A stretch of 52,187 nt of DNA from Candidatus Dormiibacterota bacterium (GTDB lineage: Bacteria > Chloroflexota > Dormibacteria > Aeolococcales > Aeolococcaceae), in assembly GCA_003162415.1 (NCBI GenBank), contig PMOL01000018.1, positions 1 to 52,187 of the forward strand, in the 5' to 3' direction. The position numbers and the translations under genes are program-made. Each line of letters opens with the position of its first letter. Position 1 is the first letter of the stretch. The notes beneath the pieces are model-generated. The model worked only from the letters and a program-made list of their open reading frames with translations, was not told the origin of the DNA and made no database searches. Shown here one piece after another: positions 1 through 9,582 of this stretch.

Positions 1-476
1 CGGGTGGCCTGGGTGAGGGTGCGCATGGCACCGGGCCTGAGCGTCTCCGCCGCTCCCACCAGGATGCGCTCCAGCGGCGCCACCTGCTCCACGCCGACAT
101 CCTCGGCGAGGTGGGCGATCATGGTCACGTTGCTGAAGGAGGCCCGATCGGCACGGGCGCTGTCGAGCGTGGCCGGCAAGTCGCCCAGTGTCCGCGCCAG
201 ATGGACGCGGTAGGCGGCGGCCTTCGCCGTCATGCCGCAGGAGGCTCGCAGCCAGGACACCGTGCTCCCCCCGCCATCGGCCTGTGCTCCGCGCCCGTGA
301 TGAAAACGGTGCAAGCGACGGAGGAACTCTGCTTCGAGCCGATCGATCGAGCGCCGGATGTCGATCAGGTCCGCGCCCAGGGCATATGTCGAGACATCGT
401 CAACGGACTCATCGACGAGTGCATCGACAGCCGCATCGACACGCTCTCGCGCATCCGGCATCACGAACGCTTCCAT
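1..476 (-). CDS. DUF222 / 13E12-repeat family protein, N-terminal part (runs off the window)
   Basis: The minus strand is open from an ATG at 476 to the window edge, giving about 158 residues. The N-terminal half is acidic and helical, followed by a stretch reading WLRASCGMTAKAAAYRVHLA, then an ARTLGDLP-like segment. That is the signature of the DUF222 domain of 13E12 proteins, which usually carry a C-terminal HNH endonuclease domain. That C-terminal part would lie to the left of position 1. These proteins are repeated in many actinobacterial genomes and their role is unresolved. The gene faces away from the glycan genes and is separated by 110 bp from the next one. The family call rests on the motif pattern only. 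Confidence 0.7.
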   Translation of the reverse strand, partial: MEAFVMPDARERVDAAVDALVDESVDDVSTYALGADLIDIRRSIDRLEAEFLRRLHRFHHGRGAQADGGGSTVSWLRASCGMTAKAAAYRVHLARTLGDLPATLDSARADRASFSNVTMIAHLAEDVGVEQVAPLERILVGAAETLRPGAMRTLTQAT

Positions 477-586
477 GCACACATTCTACCAAACACCTGT
501 TCGCCACAGCACGGACAATGTGGTCCCGTTTGCAGGTTATCGCCATGTCCGGCAATAACTCCGATGCGCGCCCTGCTCGGCGGTAC

Positions 587-3097
587 CTACTCGGCCCCGG
601 CCGCCGCCTCGACAGCGGGGTGCACCCCGTTGGCCCCCTCGGCCTCACGCACCTGGACGAGATACTCGTCGACGAGCTGACGGCCACGCTCCGGGTCGGC
701 AACGCTCGCGATCACGTGGTACGCAGGCTCATCGGGATCGGGCCGCACCAGCACGAATCCGTCATCGACGTACACCTTGATGCCGTCGACGAGGTCTACC
801 GAGTCGGTGCGATGGCGGTCGAGCAGGATACGCATCACTCGACCTTTCGCCTCCCAAGGGCAGAACTCGGTCGCGGTGATATACGCAACCTGCGGCAGCG
901 CCGCCCGAGCCTGGCTGAGAGTCACACCGACCCTGGCACGCAGCTCGAGCAGCTTCACCAGCGTGTACATGGCGTCGAACGCGCCCAGGTGACCTGGCCA
1001 CGCGAAGCCACCTTCACCGTCTGAGGCGATGCTCGTTCCCGACACGGTCGACGCGCGAAGCACCGATGCCGGGTCGCCCGGCGTCGCGCTGAAGGTGCCG
1101 CCCTCGTTGCGCACCAGGTCGCTGATCCACATCGGCGTCGCGGCGGGAGCGAGCACGGTTCCGGGGTTGGAGCGCACCCACCACGAGGCGAGCAGTCCCA
1201 GGCACTCGTGCGGCGAGAGCACCACGCCCTTGTCATCGATGATCGTGATGCGCTCGCCGGTCGGGCTGATCATGCAACCGACGTCGGCGCGAACCGTCTT
1301 GCTGATCAGGGCGGTCTCGTCGGGCACCGTGCGGTGATGTTCGCCCTCGCGCATGCCGGCGTTGAGCGGGATGGTGGTGACGCCGAGCTCGTTGAGAATC
1401 TGGGGCAGCACCGCCGACGCGTCGCTGTAGTCGTAATCGATGAGCACCCGGAAGCCGGCGTTGCGAATGATGTCCGCGTCCACCGTCTCGAAGAGATGCT
1501 TGACGTAGCCGGGGATCGGCTCGCCGTACTCGATGTCACCCATCTCGTAGAACCCGGCGCGGCGAAAGTCCTCGCGGAACAGCAGGTTCTCGAGCTTGCG
1601 CTCGGCGCGCTTGTCGATCTGCAGTCCCTGTGAGTCGAAGAACCGGATGTCGGCGCTGCGCTGGTCGAGTGGCGAGACCAGCACGTGGATGCCGGCCGAG
1701 CACTCGGCGTCGAGCGTCGCCCACTGGGTCACCGGAACGGGCAGCTCGCGCACATCGCGAGCCTTTGCACCGGCACTGACGATGCCGCTGACGATCGCGC
1801 GTTTGATCATGCGCGAAGAACGCGCATGATCCTGTCCCACGACGACGCACGCCCCCTTCGACAGAGTCGCGCCGAAGGCAGCACCGAGGCGCGCACAGAA
1901 CTCCGGCGTCAGCTCCACGTTGATCAGCCCGCCGAGCCCGTAGGACGAGAACAGTCCGCTCCGCCACTCGCCAGCCCAGATCACCGACTCGTTCACCGTG
2001 GATCCGGCCTCGACGGTCTTGCTCGGCCAGATCTTGACGCCGGCGCGGATCTGCGATCCCCTCCCGAGCACGCACTCGTCGGCGATCACCGAGTTCTCCT
2101 CGAGCAGCGAATCGTTCTTGATGGTCACGTTGCGACAGACGATCGCCTGGCGCAACCGGCAGCGCTCGCCGATGTACGAGTGCGGCCACACCACGCTGTT
2201 GCTCACCTTGGTGTTGTCGTCGATGACGCTGTAGCGGTCGATGACTCCGTGCTCGTTGACATGCGCGCCGGCCTTGAGCTTCACCTCATCGCCGATGAAA
2301 GCCGGCCCGTCGAGCTGGACGCCGATGCCGATCTCCACGCCCTCGCCCATCCACACGTTGCCCTCGCGGCGCCCGGAGATGTGGCAGCGGACCTTGCCGT
2401 CGAGCGCGTCCCAGTTCGCCTGCATGTACGACTGGATCGACCCGATGTCGCACCAGTAGTCGTCGACGACGACTCCGTGCAGCGGCTCGTGGCGGCGGAG
2501 CATGGTCGGGAACACGTCCTGCGACCAGTCGGCGTTGGCACCTTCCTTGATGTGGTCGAGCACCTTCGGCTCGATCACGTAGATGCCGGTGTTGGCATGG
2601 TCACTGAAGACCTCACCCCACGACGGCTTCTCGAGGAAGCGCTTGATGTTTCCCTCGTCGTCGGTCACCACGACCCCGTACTCGAGCGGGTTCGGCACGG
2701 AGTGGAGCACGATCGTGGCGTGGGAGCCGCGCTCCTTGTGGGCACGGATCACCGAGGTGAGGTCGATGTCGGTGAGCGCGTCGCCGCTGATCACCAGGAA
2801 GGTGTCGTCGAGCAGGTGCGCGGCGTTGCGCACGCTGCCGGCGGTGCCGAGCGGACGGTCCTCGACGACGTACTCGATCTCCATGTCGAGGTCCGAACCA
2901 TCGCCGAGGTGATTGCGAATCTCGGCGCCCAGGTAGGCGAGCGTCACCACCACCTGGGTGATGCCGTGCTCCTTGAGCAGGCGAAGGATGTGCTCGAGCA
3001 CCGGGGCGCCCACCACGGGAACGAGCGGCTTGGGGAGACGGCTGGTCAGTGGACGCAGTCGCGCCCCTTCACCTCCCGCCATGACCACTGCCTTCAC
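587..3097 (-). CDS. Mannose-1-phosphate guanylyltransferase-like / phosphomannomutase-like fusion protein
   Basis: This 836-residue protein has three parts. An N-terminal sugar-nucleotidyltransferase domain (about 1-235) carries the [11 protein letters not shown] signature and a downstream PKPLVPV segment. A left-handed beta-helix (about 245-370) follows. The C-terminal part (about 385-825) has a phosphomannomutase/phosphoglucomutase fold. The expected role is making NDP-mannose or a related activated sugar for glycans or phosphatidylinositol mannosides. The mutase part looks degenerate: the phosphoserine loop reads VSPLDQ instead of TASHNP, and the metal loop reads ISPTGER instead of DGDGDR. 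The start is GTG at 3097, with GAGGAGG about 8 nt upstream. It probably follows the GT4 gene in one minus-strand transcript (58-bp gap). Substrate and nucleotide specificity cannot be read from sequence. Confidence 0.9.
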   Translation of the reverse strand: MKAVVMAGGEGARLRPLTSRLPKPLVPVVGAPVLEHILRLLKEHGITQVVVTLAYLGAEIRNHLGDGSDLDMEIEYVVEDRPLGTAGSVRNAAHLLDDTFLVISGDALTDIDLTSVIRAHKERGSHATIVLHSVPNPLEYGVVVTDDEGNIKRFLEKPSWGEVFSDHANTGIYVIEPKVLDHIKEGANADWSQDVFPTMLRRHEPLHGVVVDDYWCDIGSIQSYMQANWDALDGKVRCHISGRREGNVWMGEGVEIGIGVQLDGPAFIGDEVKLKAGAHVNEHGVIDRYSVIDDNTKVSNSVVWPHSYIGERCRLRQAIVCRNVTIKNDSLLEENSVIADECVLGRGSQIRAGVKIWPSKTVEAGSTVNESVIWAGEWRSGLFSSYGLGGLINVELTPEFCARLGAAFGATLSKGACVVVGQDHARSSRMIKRAIVSGIVSAGAKARDVRELPVPVTQWATLDAECSAGIHVLVSPLDQRSADIRFFDSQGLQIDKRAERKLENLLFREDFRRAGFYEMGDIEYGEPIPGYVKHLFETVDADIIRNAGFRVLIDYDYSDASAVLPQILNELGVTTIPLNAGMREGEHHRTVPDETALISKTVRADVGCMISPTGERITIIDDKGVVLSPHECLGLLASWWVRSNPGTVLAPAATPMWISDLVRNEGGTFSATPGDPASVLRASTVSGTSIASDGEGGFAWPGHLGAFDAMYTLVKLLELRARVGVTLSQARAALPQVAYITATEFCPWEAKGRVMRILLDRHRTDSVDLVDGIKVYVDDGFVLVRPDPDEPAYHVIASVADPERGRQLVDEYLVQVREAEGANGVHPAVEAAAGAE

Positions 3098-3155
3098 ACA
3101 GCCACCTCCTCGGCACCGGTCTGCCGGTGAAGATCATATGGCGCGCTGCAAAGAA

Positions 3156-4457
3156 TTACGCGCGCGGGGGTGTTCCCTCGACGGGAAGTACGACACGCTG
3201 GTGCAGGCACATGAAGCGAAGCCGCTCGAGCAACCCGTCGATGACCACCGGCCAGGCAAAGTCGGCGGCATCCCGGCGAGCTGCAACGCGCAGGCGCTCG
3301 CCAAGCGCCGGCTGCTCGACGAGACCGCGCAGCGCGCTGGCGATCTCGGCCGGGTCGTCGGTCTCGACGACGATCGCGTTGCCATAGGGGCGGGCATACT
3401 CCTCGCCGGTCGCCCCGACCATCGCGACCCCGCCGGCGGCCATCACCTCGAGGCCGACCAGACCGAAGGGCTCGTGCCCGGAGTTGGCGAGCACGGCCGT
3501 CGCTGCCACGTTGATCTCGGTGACGACCTGGTCGGGGAGGAAGCGGCGCAGGTGCACGATCGGTGCACCGCGGGTATCGGTGAGCGCGCGCACGATGCCA
3601 CCGGCATCGCCGACCGGCTCATACCAGTCGACCACCTCGAGCCCGCATTCGGCCGCGAAAGCGAGCACGGTCGCCCCGTAGGGCTCCATGCCACCACGCA
3701 TGAGCATCCGAGCGGGCACGCCTTCCGACCGAAGCTCGGCGATCGCCGCGACCGCCTGGTTCCAGCGTTTGTCAGGGCTGAAGCGGCCGATCTTGAACGT
3801 GAGGCACGGCGTCCCTGCCGCAGCCCGGATCGCTCGCGCAGCCGGCAGGTCGATCTCGACGAGCGCGCCCTCCGGGATGCCGTTGGGGATGACCACGGGA
3901 TTGACGCCGTAGGGCCACATCAGGTGCTTCATGTACTTGCTGACCGTGGTGATCGAGGCGACGAACTCGAGCACCGGCCAGTCGATGGCCTCGAAGCCGA
4001 AGAGGTTGTTGGCGTTCCAGAGCAGCACCGCGTTCTGACGCATCCCCAGGACGTGCAGCCGGTCGCTGAGCGCCTTGCAGAACCACGCCGTGTGCCATTC
4101 CTCGCACAGGACCGCCGTGGTTCTCCCCGCCTCCACCGCCGGGCGGATGATGCTGTCGATGAGTGCATCAGGGAGCGTTGCGGTCAGGTCGCGGATCTTG
4201 GCCAGCTCCCCCTCGTAGACGCCGTTTCGGTACCGATCGCTGATCTGCTGGCACCAGCGGACCAGCTGCACGCCCTGGTCGAGCTCGACGCCGGGCTTGT
4301 CCGGGTCACCGACGAAGGCGAGCGTGGTGCGATACCCGAGTGCGGCAAAGGCGCGGCAGAGCTCACGGGCGCGCACGCCGAGGCCACCGGCCTGGCTGTA
4401 CTGATCCGGCCCTTCGAACGACACCATGACGATGTCGAGGGTTTCAGGAGTGAACAT
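3156..4457 (-). CDS. Glycosyltransferase family 4 (glycogen synthase-like)
   Basis: This 433-residue GT-B protein has an N-terminal acceptor domain with a glycine-rich SQAGGLGVRARELCRA segment, as in glycogen/starch synthase-type enzymes. The C-terminal donor domain contains a KIGRFSPDKRW strand and a SGHEPFGLVGLEVMAAGG block, matching the GT4 E-x7-E nucleotide-sugar site. The likely role is cytoplasmic transfer from an NDP-sugar to a growing glycan or glycolipid. The upstream fusion could supply the donor. The start is ATG at 4457 with no clear ribosome-binding site. Donor and acceptor are unknown. Confidence 0.85.
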   Translation of the reverse strand: MFTPETLDIVMVSFEGPDQYSQAGGLGVRARELCRAFAALGYRTTLAFVGDPDKPGVELDQGVQLVRWCQQISDRYRNGVYEGELAKIRDLTATLPDALIDSIIRPAVEAGRTTAVLCEEWHTAWFCKALSDRLHVLGMRQNAVLLWNANNLFGFEAIDWPVLEFVASITTVSKYMKHLMWPYGVNPVVIPNGIPEGALVEIDLPAARAIRAAAGTPCLTFKIGRFSPDKRWNQAVAAIAELRSEGVPARMLMRGGMEPYGATVLAFAAECGLEVVDWYEPVGDAGGIVRALTDTRGAPIVHLRRFLPDQVVTEINVAATAVLANSGHEPFGLVGLEVMAAGGVAMVGATGEEYARPYGNAIVVETDDPAEIASALRGLVEQPALGERLRVAARRDAADFAWPVVIDGLLERLRFMCLHQRVVLPVEGTPPRA

Positions 4458-4693
4458 CGCTGCACAGTGTGCGAAACCGGCGACCTGGGGCGCCGGCTTC
4501 GAAGCGCACCCGTTCCCTCATCGGAGCGTCGGTTGCGGCCACGGACGGGGGCCGAAGCCCCCGATCCTGGTCACGAAAGAGGCGAAGGACCGGCTGGCGG
4601 GCGCCGGTTTCTCCGCCCACAGAGAGTGTCGCAAAGGGCACGAACATAGGCTCCGATGCTGGGACACAGATTCGTAACGGAAGGGGCACGTTG
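4458..4693. other. 236-bp intergenic region with a GC hairpin
   Basis: No gene is evident between the GT4 gene and the amidohydrolase. A perfect 7-bp stem with a CGAA tetraloop (CGGGGGC/GCCCCCG) lies at 4546-4563. It has no U tract on either strand, so it is not a standard intrinsic terminator. I could not match the leader to a known riboswitch class. Confidence 0.4.
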
Positions 4694-5524
4694 TCACAGA
4701 CCAAGCAGGCGCGCGGCGTTGCCGCCCATCACCAGGTCGCGCTCGAAAGGGGTGAATTCCGCCTGCGCAAAGGCATCGATGTATCGTCGCGCCGGAAGCA
4801 GCGGATGGTCCGATCCGAAGAGCAGCCGGTCGGCACCGCAGAGATCGATCACCGCGCGATACGCCGTCGGGGCGAAGAGGTAGGGGCCGGCGGCGGTGTC
4901 GAAGCAGAGCCTCCGGCAGAGCTCAGCCACCTCGGGCATGTGCGCGTAGAACGGGAGCCCGCCACCGAGGTGCGCGCAGACTAGGTGCAGCTCGGGGTGA
5001 CGCAGGGCAAATGCCGCGACCTTCCCCGGGGTCGCCGTGCCCTTGCCGGGGTAGTCGTGCCCGACCGGTTCGCTGCAGTGCAACACGAGGGGGATCCCGA
5101 GGTCGGTGCATGCGGCCGCCACCTCGTCAATGGCGGACGAGGAAAGGTCGAAACCCTGGGCATCCGCGTTGAGCTCGCCGGCTCCGCGCAGGCCCTCCTC
5201 CGCGCACCTGCGCAGCTCGGCGACCGCGCCCGGTCGCGCGGGGCTCACCGTCGCGAAGCACGTGAGCCGGTCGGGATGGCCCCGCTGCACTGCGATGAGG
5301 TGGTCGTTGACCTCCGCGCAGTGCGCCGGGTCGGCGAACGGCCAGCCGAAGCAGATCGATCGGTCGATACCGGTGGCGTCCATGGTTGCCAGCAGCTCGT
5401 CGGCGGTGACGATGGAGCGCCCTCCCCGATGGCACATTTCGAACCACGGGTCGAGGCCGGCGATCGCGTCTCGCGAGTCGCGCATGCTCGGCGGCAGGAC
5501 GTGGACGTGGCTGTCGATGATCAT
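4694..5524 (-). CDS. Amidohydrolase family 2 (metal-dependent TIM-barrel hydrolase)
   Basis: The protein is 276 residues. It starts with the metal-binding HVH motif (MIIDSHVHVLPP), then has further likely ligands in LVLHCSEP and HLVCAHLGGG, and the catalytic Asp in LLFGSDHPLLPA. This order fits the amidohydrolase-2 group (decarboxylases and lactonases related to ACMSD). The start is the ATG at 5524, whose ATGA overlaps the stop of the PIG-V-like gene, so translation is probably coupled. A longer in-frame reading upstream is out-of-frame shadow of that gene. Location in a glycosyltransferase operon is unusual for this family, and the substrate is unknown. Confidence 0.85.
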   Translation of the reverse strand: MIIDSHVHVLPPSMRDSRDAIAGLDPWFEMCHRGGRSIVTADELLATMDATGIDRSICFGWPFADPAHCAEVNDHLIAVQRGHPDRLTCFATVSPARPGAVAELRRCAEEGLRGAGELNADAQGFDLSSSAIDEVAAACTDLGIPLVLHCSEPVGHDYPGKGTATPGKVAAFALRHPELHLVCAHLGGGLPFYAHMPEVAELCRRLCFDTAAGPYLFAPTAYRAVIDLCGADRLLFGSDHPLLPARRYIDAFAQAEFTPFERDLVMGGNAARLLGL

Positions 5525-6633
5525 CCGAGCCACCGTCCCTGGGCAAAGATCCACGTGCCCGCGCACATGAGCACGGCGCTGGCGCCGAGCATCGCCGGGC
5601 GGGCGCGGGGGAAACGCTGGGTGAGGTCGGAGACGAGCAACACCGCAGGGAACAGCGCAAGGCTGTAGCGGGGCTGGGAGCGCCAGAAGGGCAAGGACGC
5701 GGTCATCAACCACGCGATGGTGCAGTACAGCGCCAGCGACCGGGGGATCCGCGACGACATCCACATCCCGGCACAGAGCCCCAGACCGAGCAGGCCGTAG
5801 GCGACCTCGCGAGCGAAGATCGAACGGGTCTCGCCATCGAACGCCGTGAACAGGGTGTGCCACGTTGCGGCGAATCCAGTCCACGGCGGGGTTGGCTGCA
5901 GGCCGAAGGACGGCAGGTGGTCGGCGTGGAGGAGCGCCAGTGCGTCGCCGATGTGGATCTGCATGTAGACGCCATAGAGCACCAGCGGGAGCGTGGCAAG
6001 CAGGACCAGGAGCATGTCCGGGCGGGGTCGCCATCCGGTTCTTCGCAGCTCCTCCACGGCGAGAGCGGGGATCAGGGCAAGGCCGGTGAGCCGGAACGCG
6101 CAGGCGAGGGCCGCAGCGACGATCGCCTTGCGCGACTGGCCGGCGCGCGCGTAGTACAGGCTGGCGGCCGCCGACGCGATGAACGTGCTCTCACTGAACG
6201 GTGCGATGAGAAAGAGTGCCGTCGGAGCCAGCGCGAGCAGCCACACCGAGAATGCCGCCGCAGGCTTGTCGCGCTCCCCGAGCACCAGGCGCCCGAGGTA
6301 CCAGAGTGCGATCGTCTCGGCGACGGCGTTCACCAGCCACGAGGCGATCACGCCGTCCTGGGTGACCAGCGTCACCGCGCGAACCAGCAGCGGGAAGCCG
6401 GGGAGAAATGCGTCCCGATAGTCGAGCTGTGCCGGGTAGCCGTGGCCGGCGATCGACAGGAAGCTGATCGCGTCCCACGAGACCAGGTGATTGTGGAGCC
6501 CGGTCAGCAGCGGAGTCCCCGGGAAATCGATGGTGAGCACCGCTATGAACACGCCGAGCCAGAGCAGCCGCGACACCGCGACCGCCGCCAGCGCCGAACC
6601 CCACAGCGACGATGTGGCCGGCCGCGCGGTCAC
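5521..6633 (-). CDS. PIG-V-like polytopic mannosyltransferase
   Basis: The 370-residue protein is mostly hydrophobic, with roughly nine to eleven membrane segments. Near the N-terminus it has WDAISFLSIAGHGYP followed by AFLPGFPLLVRA, the typical first-loop pattern of the PIG-V/GT-C fold, where the Asp is likely catalytic. PIG-V relatives use a polyprenyl-phosphate sugar on the outer face of the membrane. The start is GTG at 6633, overlapping the upstream GT2 stop as GTGA. The GT2 could make the polyprenyl-phosphate donor used here. The acceptor is unknown. Confidence 0.75.
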   Translation of the reverse strand: MTARPATSSLWGSALAAVAVSRLLWLGVFIAVLTIDFPGTPLLTGLHNHLVSWDAISFLSIAGHGYPAQLDYRDAFLPGFPLLVRAVTLVTQDGVIASWLVNAVAETIALWYLGRLVLGERDKPAAAFSVWLLALAPTALFLIAPFSESTFIASAAASLYYARAGQSRKAIVAAALACAFRLTGLALIPALAVEELRRTGWRPRPDMLLVLLATLPLVLYGVYMQIHIGDALALLHADHLPSFGLQPTPPWTGFAATWHTLFTAFDGETRSIFAREVAYGLLGLGLCAGMWMSSRIPRSLALYCTIAWLMTASLPFWRSQPRYSLALFPAVLLVSDLTQRFPRARPAMLGASAVLMCAGTWIFAQGRWLG

Positions 6634-7349
6634 ACCGGCGGTTCGAGCCCGTCGAGCATCGCCGGGTCGTTGCGCAGCTGCCACAGCTCGCGGAATGCGC
6701 GCAACACCACGCGGATGTCGGCACCGGTCGCGCGACCGGTGGTGCGCGGGTAGTGATGCACGCCGACCTCCATGAGCTGGTAGCCACTCCGGCGCGCGCG
6801 CACCAACAACTCGGTGGACACGAGTGCTCCGTCGGCGTGCAGTCCCTGGCCGACAGCGCGTGGAAACAACTTGAAGGCGCAGTTGACATCGCGCGTTGTG
6901 GGCCCGAATCCGAGCCGCACCAGCCCGAAGAATGCCGTGTGGTAGAAGCGTCGGAGCCACGTGTCCCGGCGCCGGATGCGATATCCGCAGATGACGCGGT
7001 CCGGTCCGTAGAGCGCAAGGAGCCGTGCGATCTCGGTGGGATCGAACTGCCCATCGCTGTCCATCAGAAAGACCGCGTCACGCGTTGCGGCGTCGAACCC
7101 GGTGCGCAGCGCGCCACCGTAGCCTCGGTTGCGCGGATGCGAGATCACCCGGAGGCGCGTGCCCAGGCCATCAACGGCCGCCGCTCGCGCTGCGGTGGCA
7201 TCGCTGCTGCCGTCATCGATGACCAGAATCTCGAAATCGACGACCCCCAGCTCGGTGAGCGCCGCGGCGGTGCGCCGCACCGTCTCGGCGATCACCGCCT
7301 CCTCGTTGTACGCCGGCAGCACCGCGCTGACCGAGGGGTGGACACGCAT
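6630..7349 (-). CDS. Glycosyltransferase family 2 (polyprenyl-phosphate sugar synthase-like)
   Basis: This 239-residue GT-A protein has the opening SAVLPAYNEEAVI, an ILVIDDGSSDAT strand, a GYGGALRTGFDAA segment and a catalytic DSDGQFDPTEI (DXD-type) motif. Those are hallmarks of dolichol-phosphate mannose synthase-type GT2 enzymes. It would charge a polyprenyl phosphate with mannose or glucose for the GT-C enzymes around it. ATG at 7349 is preferred. An in-frame GTG at 7370, just past the stop of the upstream gene, is possible. There is no GtrA domain, unlike the second GT2 at 15255. Confidence 0.85.
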   Translation of the reverse strand: MRVHPSVSAVLPAYNEEAVIAETVRRTAAALTELGVVDFEILVIDDGSSDATAARAAAVDGLGTRLRVISHPRNRGYGGALRTGFDAATRDAVFLMDSDGQFDPTEIARLLALYGPDRVICGYRIRRRDTWLRRFYHTAFFGLVRLGFGPTTRDVNCAFKLFPRAVGQGLHADGALVSTELLVRARRSGYQLMEVGVHHYPRTTGRATGADIRVVLRAFRELWQLRNDPAMLDGLEPPV

Positions 7350-7371
7350 GAGCGTCACGTTCTCGGTCACG

Positions 7372-9582
7372 TCAGCCCCGGCCGCGGACGTCGTAGACGG
7401 TGATGTGGTCGGTGCGTCCAACGATGGGAAGCCCCTGATCCGCCCACCAGCCGATGCCCTCCTGGGGGTCGATCGCTCCCGGGTCGGTGAGCCGGTCGTC
7501 GATCTCCACGTAGCTGATGCCGTACTTGTGGAGCAGGGCGAAGACGGGACACGTGGCCGCGTCTGCGGCACACCCCGTGTACATGGTCTGCACGTCCGTG
7601 TAGCGGGTCTCGAACGTGATGCCGTAGCTCCAGAGCCAGCCGCCATAGCCCATCACACCGATGCGGCCGGACACCGCGAGCACCGGATCGTTGGGGCGGC
7701 CGAAGGTGAGCACCACCGAGCCTTTGGGAGTCACGCGGTCGATTGTCGATGCAAGCTGCAGTTCCTGCGTGTTCGCAATCGTGTACGGTCCGGTGACCGC
7801 ATCCTGCGGAGGCGTCCAGGGCAGGAGCCGGAGCACGACCAGCGCACCGGTGAGCAGCACCGGTGCCACGAGCACTATCGCCGCCACCCTCGGCCACGTA
7901 CCCCGCCACCAGGCGGCTGCGAGCGCCCCGATCAGCAGCGCGATGACCAGGTACCAGTACACCAGCAGCTTGGTGTTGTCCCAGTTCCACGATTGGAAGA
8001 CAACGAGGTTGCATGCGGCGAAGATGATCAGCGCGCCAAGTGTCAGTTCGAGCAGGGGCACCGGGAAAGCGCCGGTCAGCACGCGCCCAACTCTGCCGCC
8101 GGCGAGCCGGATGGCGACGGCGATGGCGACGAAGCCGAGGAGCGGCACCGCAATCCCGAGGTTGGCGAGCCAGAACCCCCACCAATCGGCGGTGCCGATC
8201 ATGCCCACCGCCTGGATCGCGCCACCGAACAGATTGCCGATCGAGAGACTCAGACGGCCACTCGGGTTGGCAGCGTTGCCGGCGTTCGCCAGCCATCCCG
8301 GCTCGAGCCACGGATACGCATCGCTGCCATAGGGCGTCACCACGGCGCCGTGCTGCGAGAACACGAGCTGCGCAAGCCGGATGCCACCGATCAGCACCGC
8401 CACTCCGGCCAGGGCAAACCACTCGCGCCGGCGCCTGCGCCAGAGGAGCACGAAGAGCAGGATCGACAGGGCGATCAGGGTCTGGAGGTGGACGATCGGC
8501 AGCAGGCCGATAAGCACGCCGGCGAGCGCGAACGGCTCCCAGCTCGGGCCGTTCGACGTCGCACCCGCGAGGACGAGCAGCAGCACCGAGATCGCCGCCG
8601 CGAAGCCGAAGAGGAGCGTGCGCTGCGGCAGCCACCAGGCCATGAGCGGCGTGTACCACTGCATGTTCGGAAGCGGCGGAGTGCCGCCGTCTGACGGCAG
8701 CCCGTCATACGCCCGATGTTGCGCGGCGACCGTGCCGGGAAGATCGTGCAGCGTCCATCCCACGATGGACACCCCCGTGCCGGGGTGCGTCACGACGTAC
8801 TGCAAAGTGCACTGGGTCGCGGTGAACCCGTGGCTGGTGCACGCGTCGGAGAACGCGCCGATGAATCCCAGCCCGCCACCGATGAAGCAGATGAGGAGTG
8901 CGATCACTCCGGCTCCGGTGCCGAGTCCGAGGCGCCGCCCGAGCGCGACCACCAGGAGGCCGATGACCACCATGAGCATGCCGCCGGGAATCGCCAGCGC
9001 CAGGCCGGGTGCGAGGCCGAGCGTGATCAACGTCGCCGCCTGAAAGTCGGGCAGGAAGGGATAGAGCAGCGTCGTCCCGCTGAACAGCGGGTTGACCGGG
9101 GGGATGTTGCCTCCCACCGCGAAGCTCGATGCGGTGGTGAGGTGCTGCGACCAGTCCGCCCACACCGTTGGATAGCCCGCCTCGAGACCGCCCGCATCGG
9201 AGTACACGGTGTGCGCAAAGATCGCGACGACGACGGCTGTTCCGCCGGCCAGCGCAAGGATCGAGAACCACGGAATGCGCTGCGCCCAGCGGTCTCGCGA
9301 CTCCACCCACGAGGCGTGCCATGTCGCCCGCGGGTTGACGGTCAGCAGCGACACCGCAAGCGCGACCGCGAGGGTGAGCGCCGGTCCGATGAGCACCGTG
9401 GCGGTATTGAGCCCCAGAAGCAGGGAAAGGCCATACGTGGCGGCCGTACCCACCAGCAGCCCGCTGGTTAAGCCGATGAGCGCCCGCTCGGCAAATGTGA
9501 GGTGCGTCCTCACCAGACCGGCGAGTGCCGCTCCGGCCGCGAAGGTCAGAGCAGCGTCGAGAACGACGAGGAATGCGGTCAC
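7372..9582 (-). CDS. Large polytopic membrane protein, GT-C glycosyltransferase-like
   Basis: The protein is 736 residues with about 14-16 hydrophobic segments. A first large extracytoplasmic loop contains WADWSQHLTTASSFAVGGN, and a C-terminal soluble domain of about 130 residues (from TIANTQELQLASTIDRVTPKG) ends in a TDHITVYDVRGRG strand. This layout resembles GT-C membrane glycosyltransferases, but no family-specific motif is certain. The start is GTG at 9582, forming a GTGA overlap with the PMT-like gene. A longer reading to 9642 would overlap that gene by 64 bp and is less likely. It sits in the coupled run of membrane transferases, which supports a role in extracytoplasmic glycan assembly. 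Confidence 0.7.
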   Translation of the reverse strand: MTAFLVVLDAALTFAAGAALAGLVRTHLTFAERALIGLTSGLLVGTAATYGLSLLLGLNTATVLIGPALTLAVALAVSLLTVNPRATWHASWVESRDRWAQRIPWFSILALAGGTAVVVAIFAHTVYSDAGGLEAGYPTVWADWSQHLTTASSFAVGGNIPPVNPLFSGTTLLYPFLPDFQAATLITLGLAPGLALAIPGGMLMVVIGLLVVALGRRLGLGTGAGVIALLICFIGGGLGFIGAFSDACTSHGFTATQCTLQYVVTHPGTGVSIVGWTLHDLPGTVAAQHRAYDGLPSDGGTPPLPNMQWYTPLMAWWLPQRTLLFGFAAAISVLLLVLAGATSNGPSWEPFALAGVLIGLLPIVHLQTLIALSILLFVLLWRRRRREWFALAGVAVLIGGIRLAQLVFSQHGAVVTPYGSDAYPWLEPGWLANAGNAANPSGRLSLSIGNLFGGAIQAVGMIGTADWWGFWLANLGIAVPLLGFVAIAVAIRLAGGRVGRVLTGAFPVPLLELTLGALIIFAACNLVVFQSWNWDNTKLLVYWYLVIALLIGALAAAWWRGTWPRVAAIVLVAPVLLTGALVVLRLLPWTPPQDAVTGPYTIANTQELQLASTIDRVTPKGSVVLTFGRPNDPVLAVSGRIGVMGYGGWLWSYGITFETRYTDVQTMYTGCAADAATCPVFALLHKYGISYVEIDDRLTDPGAIDPQEGIGWWADQGLPIVGRTDHITVYDVRGRG

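Noticed and set aside
1685..3130. 481-codon plus-strand open frame opposite the nucleotidyltransferase fusion
   Set aside because: It is the antisense shadow of a well-supported gene. High third-position GC creates such frames, and no family motif is present.
2958..4649. 563-codon plus-strand open frame
   Set aside because: Antisense to the GT4 gene and crosses the intergenic hairpin. No recognisable domain.
4458..4693. Riboswitch ahead of the GT4 gene
   Set aside because: No conserved core of a known class was found, and the only strong stem is a short GC hairpin.
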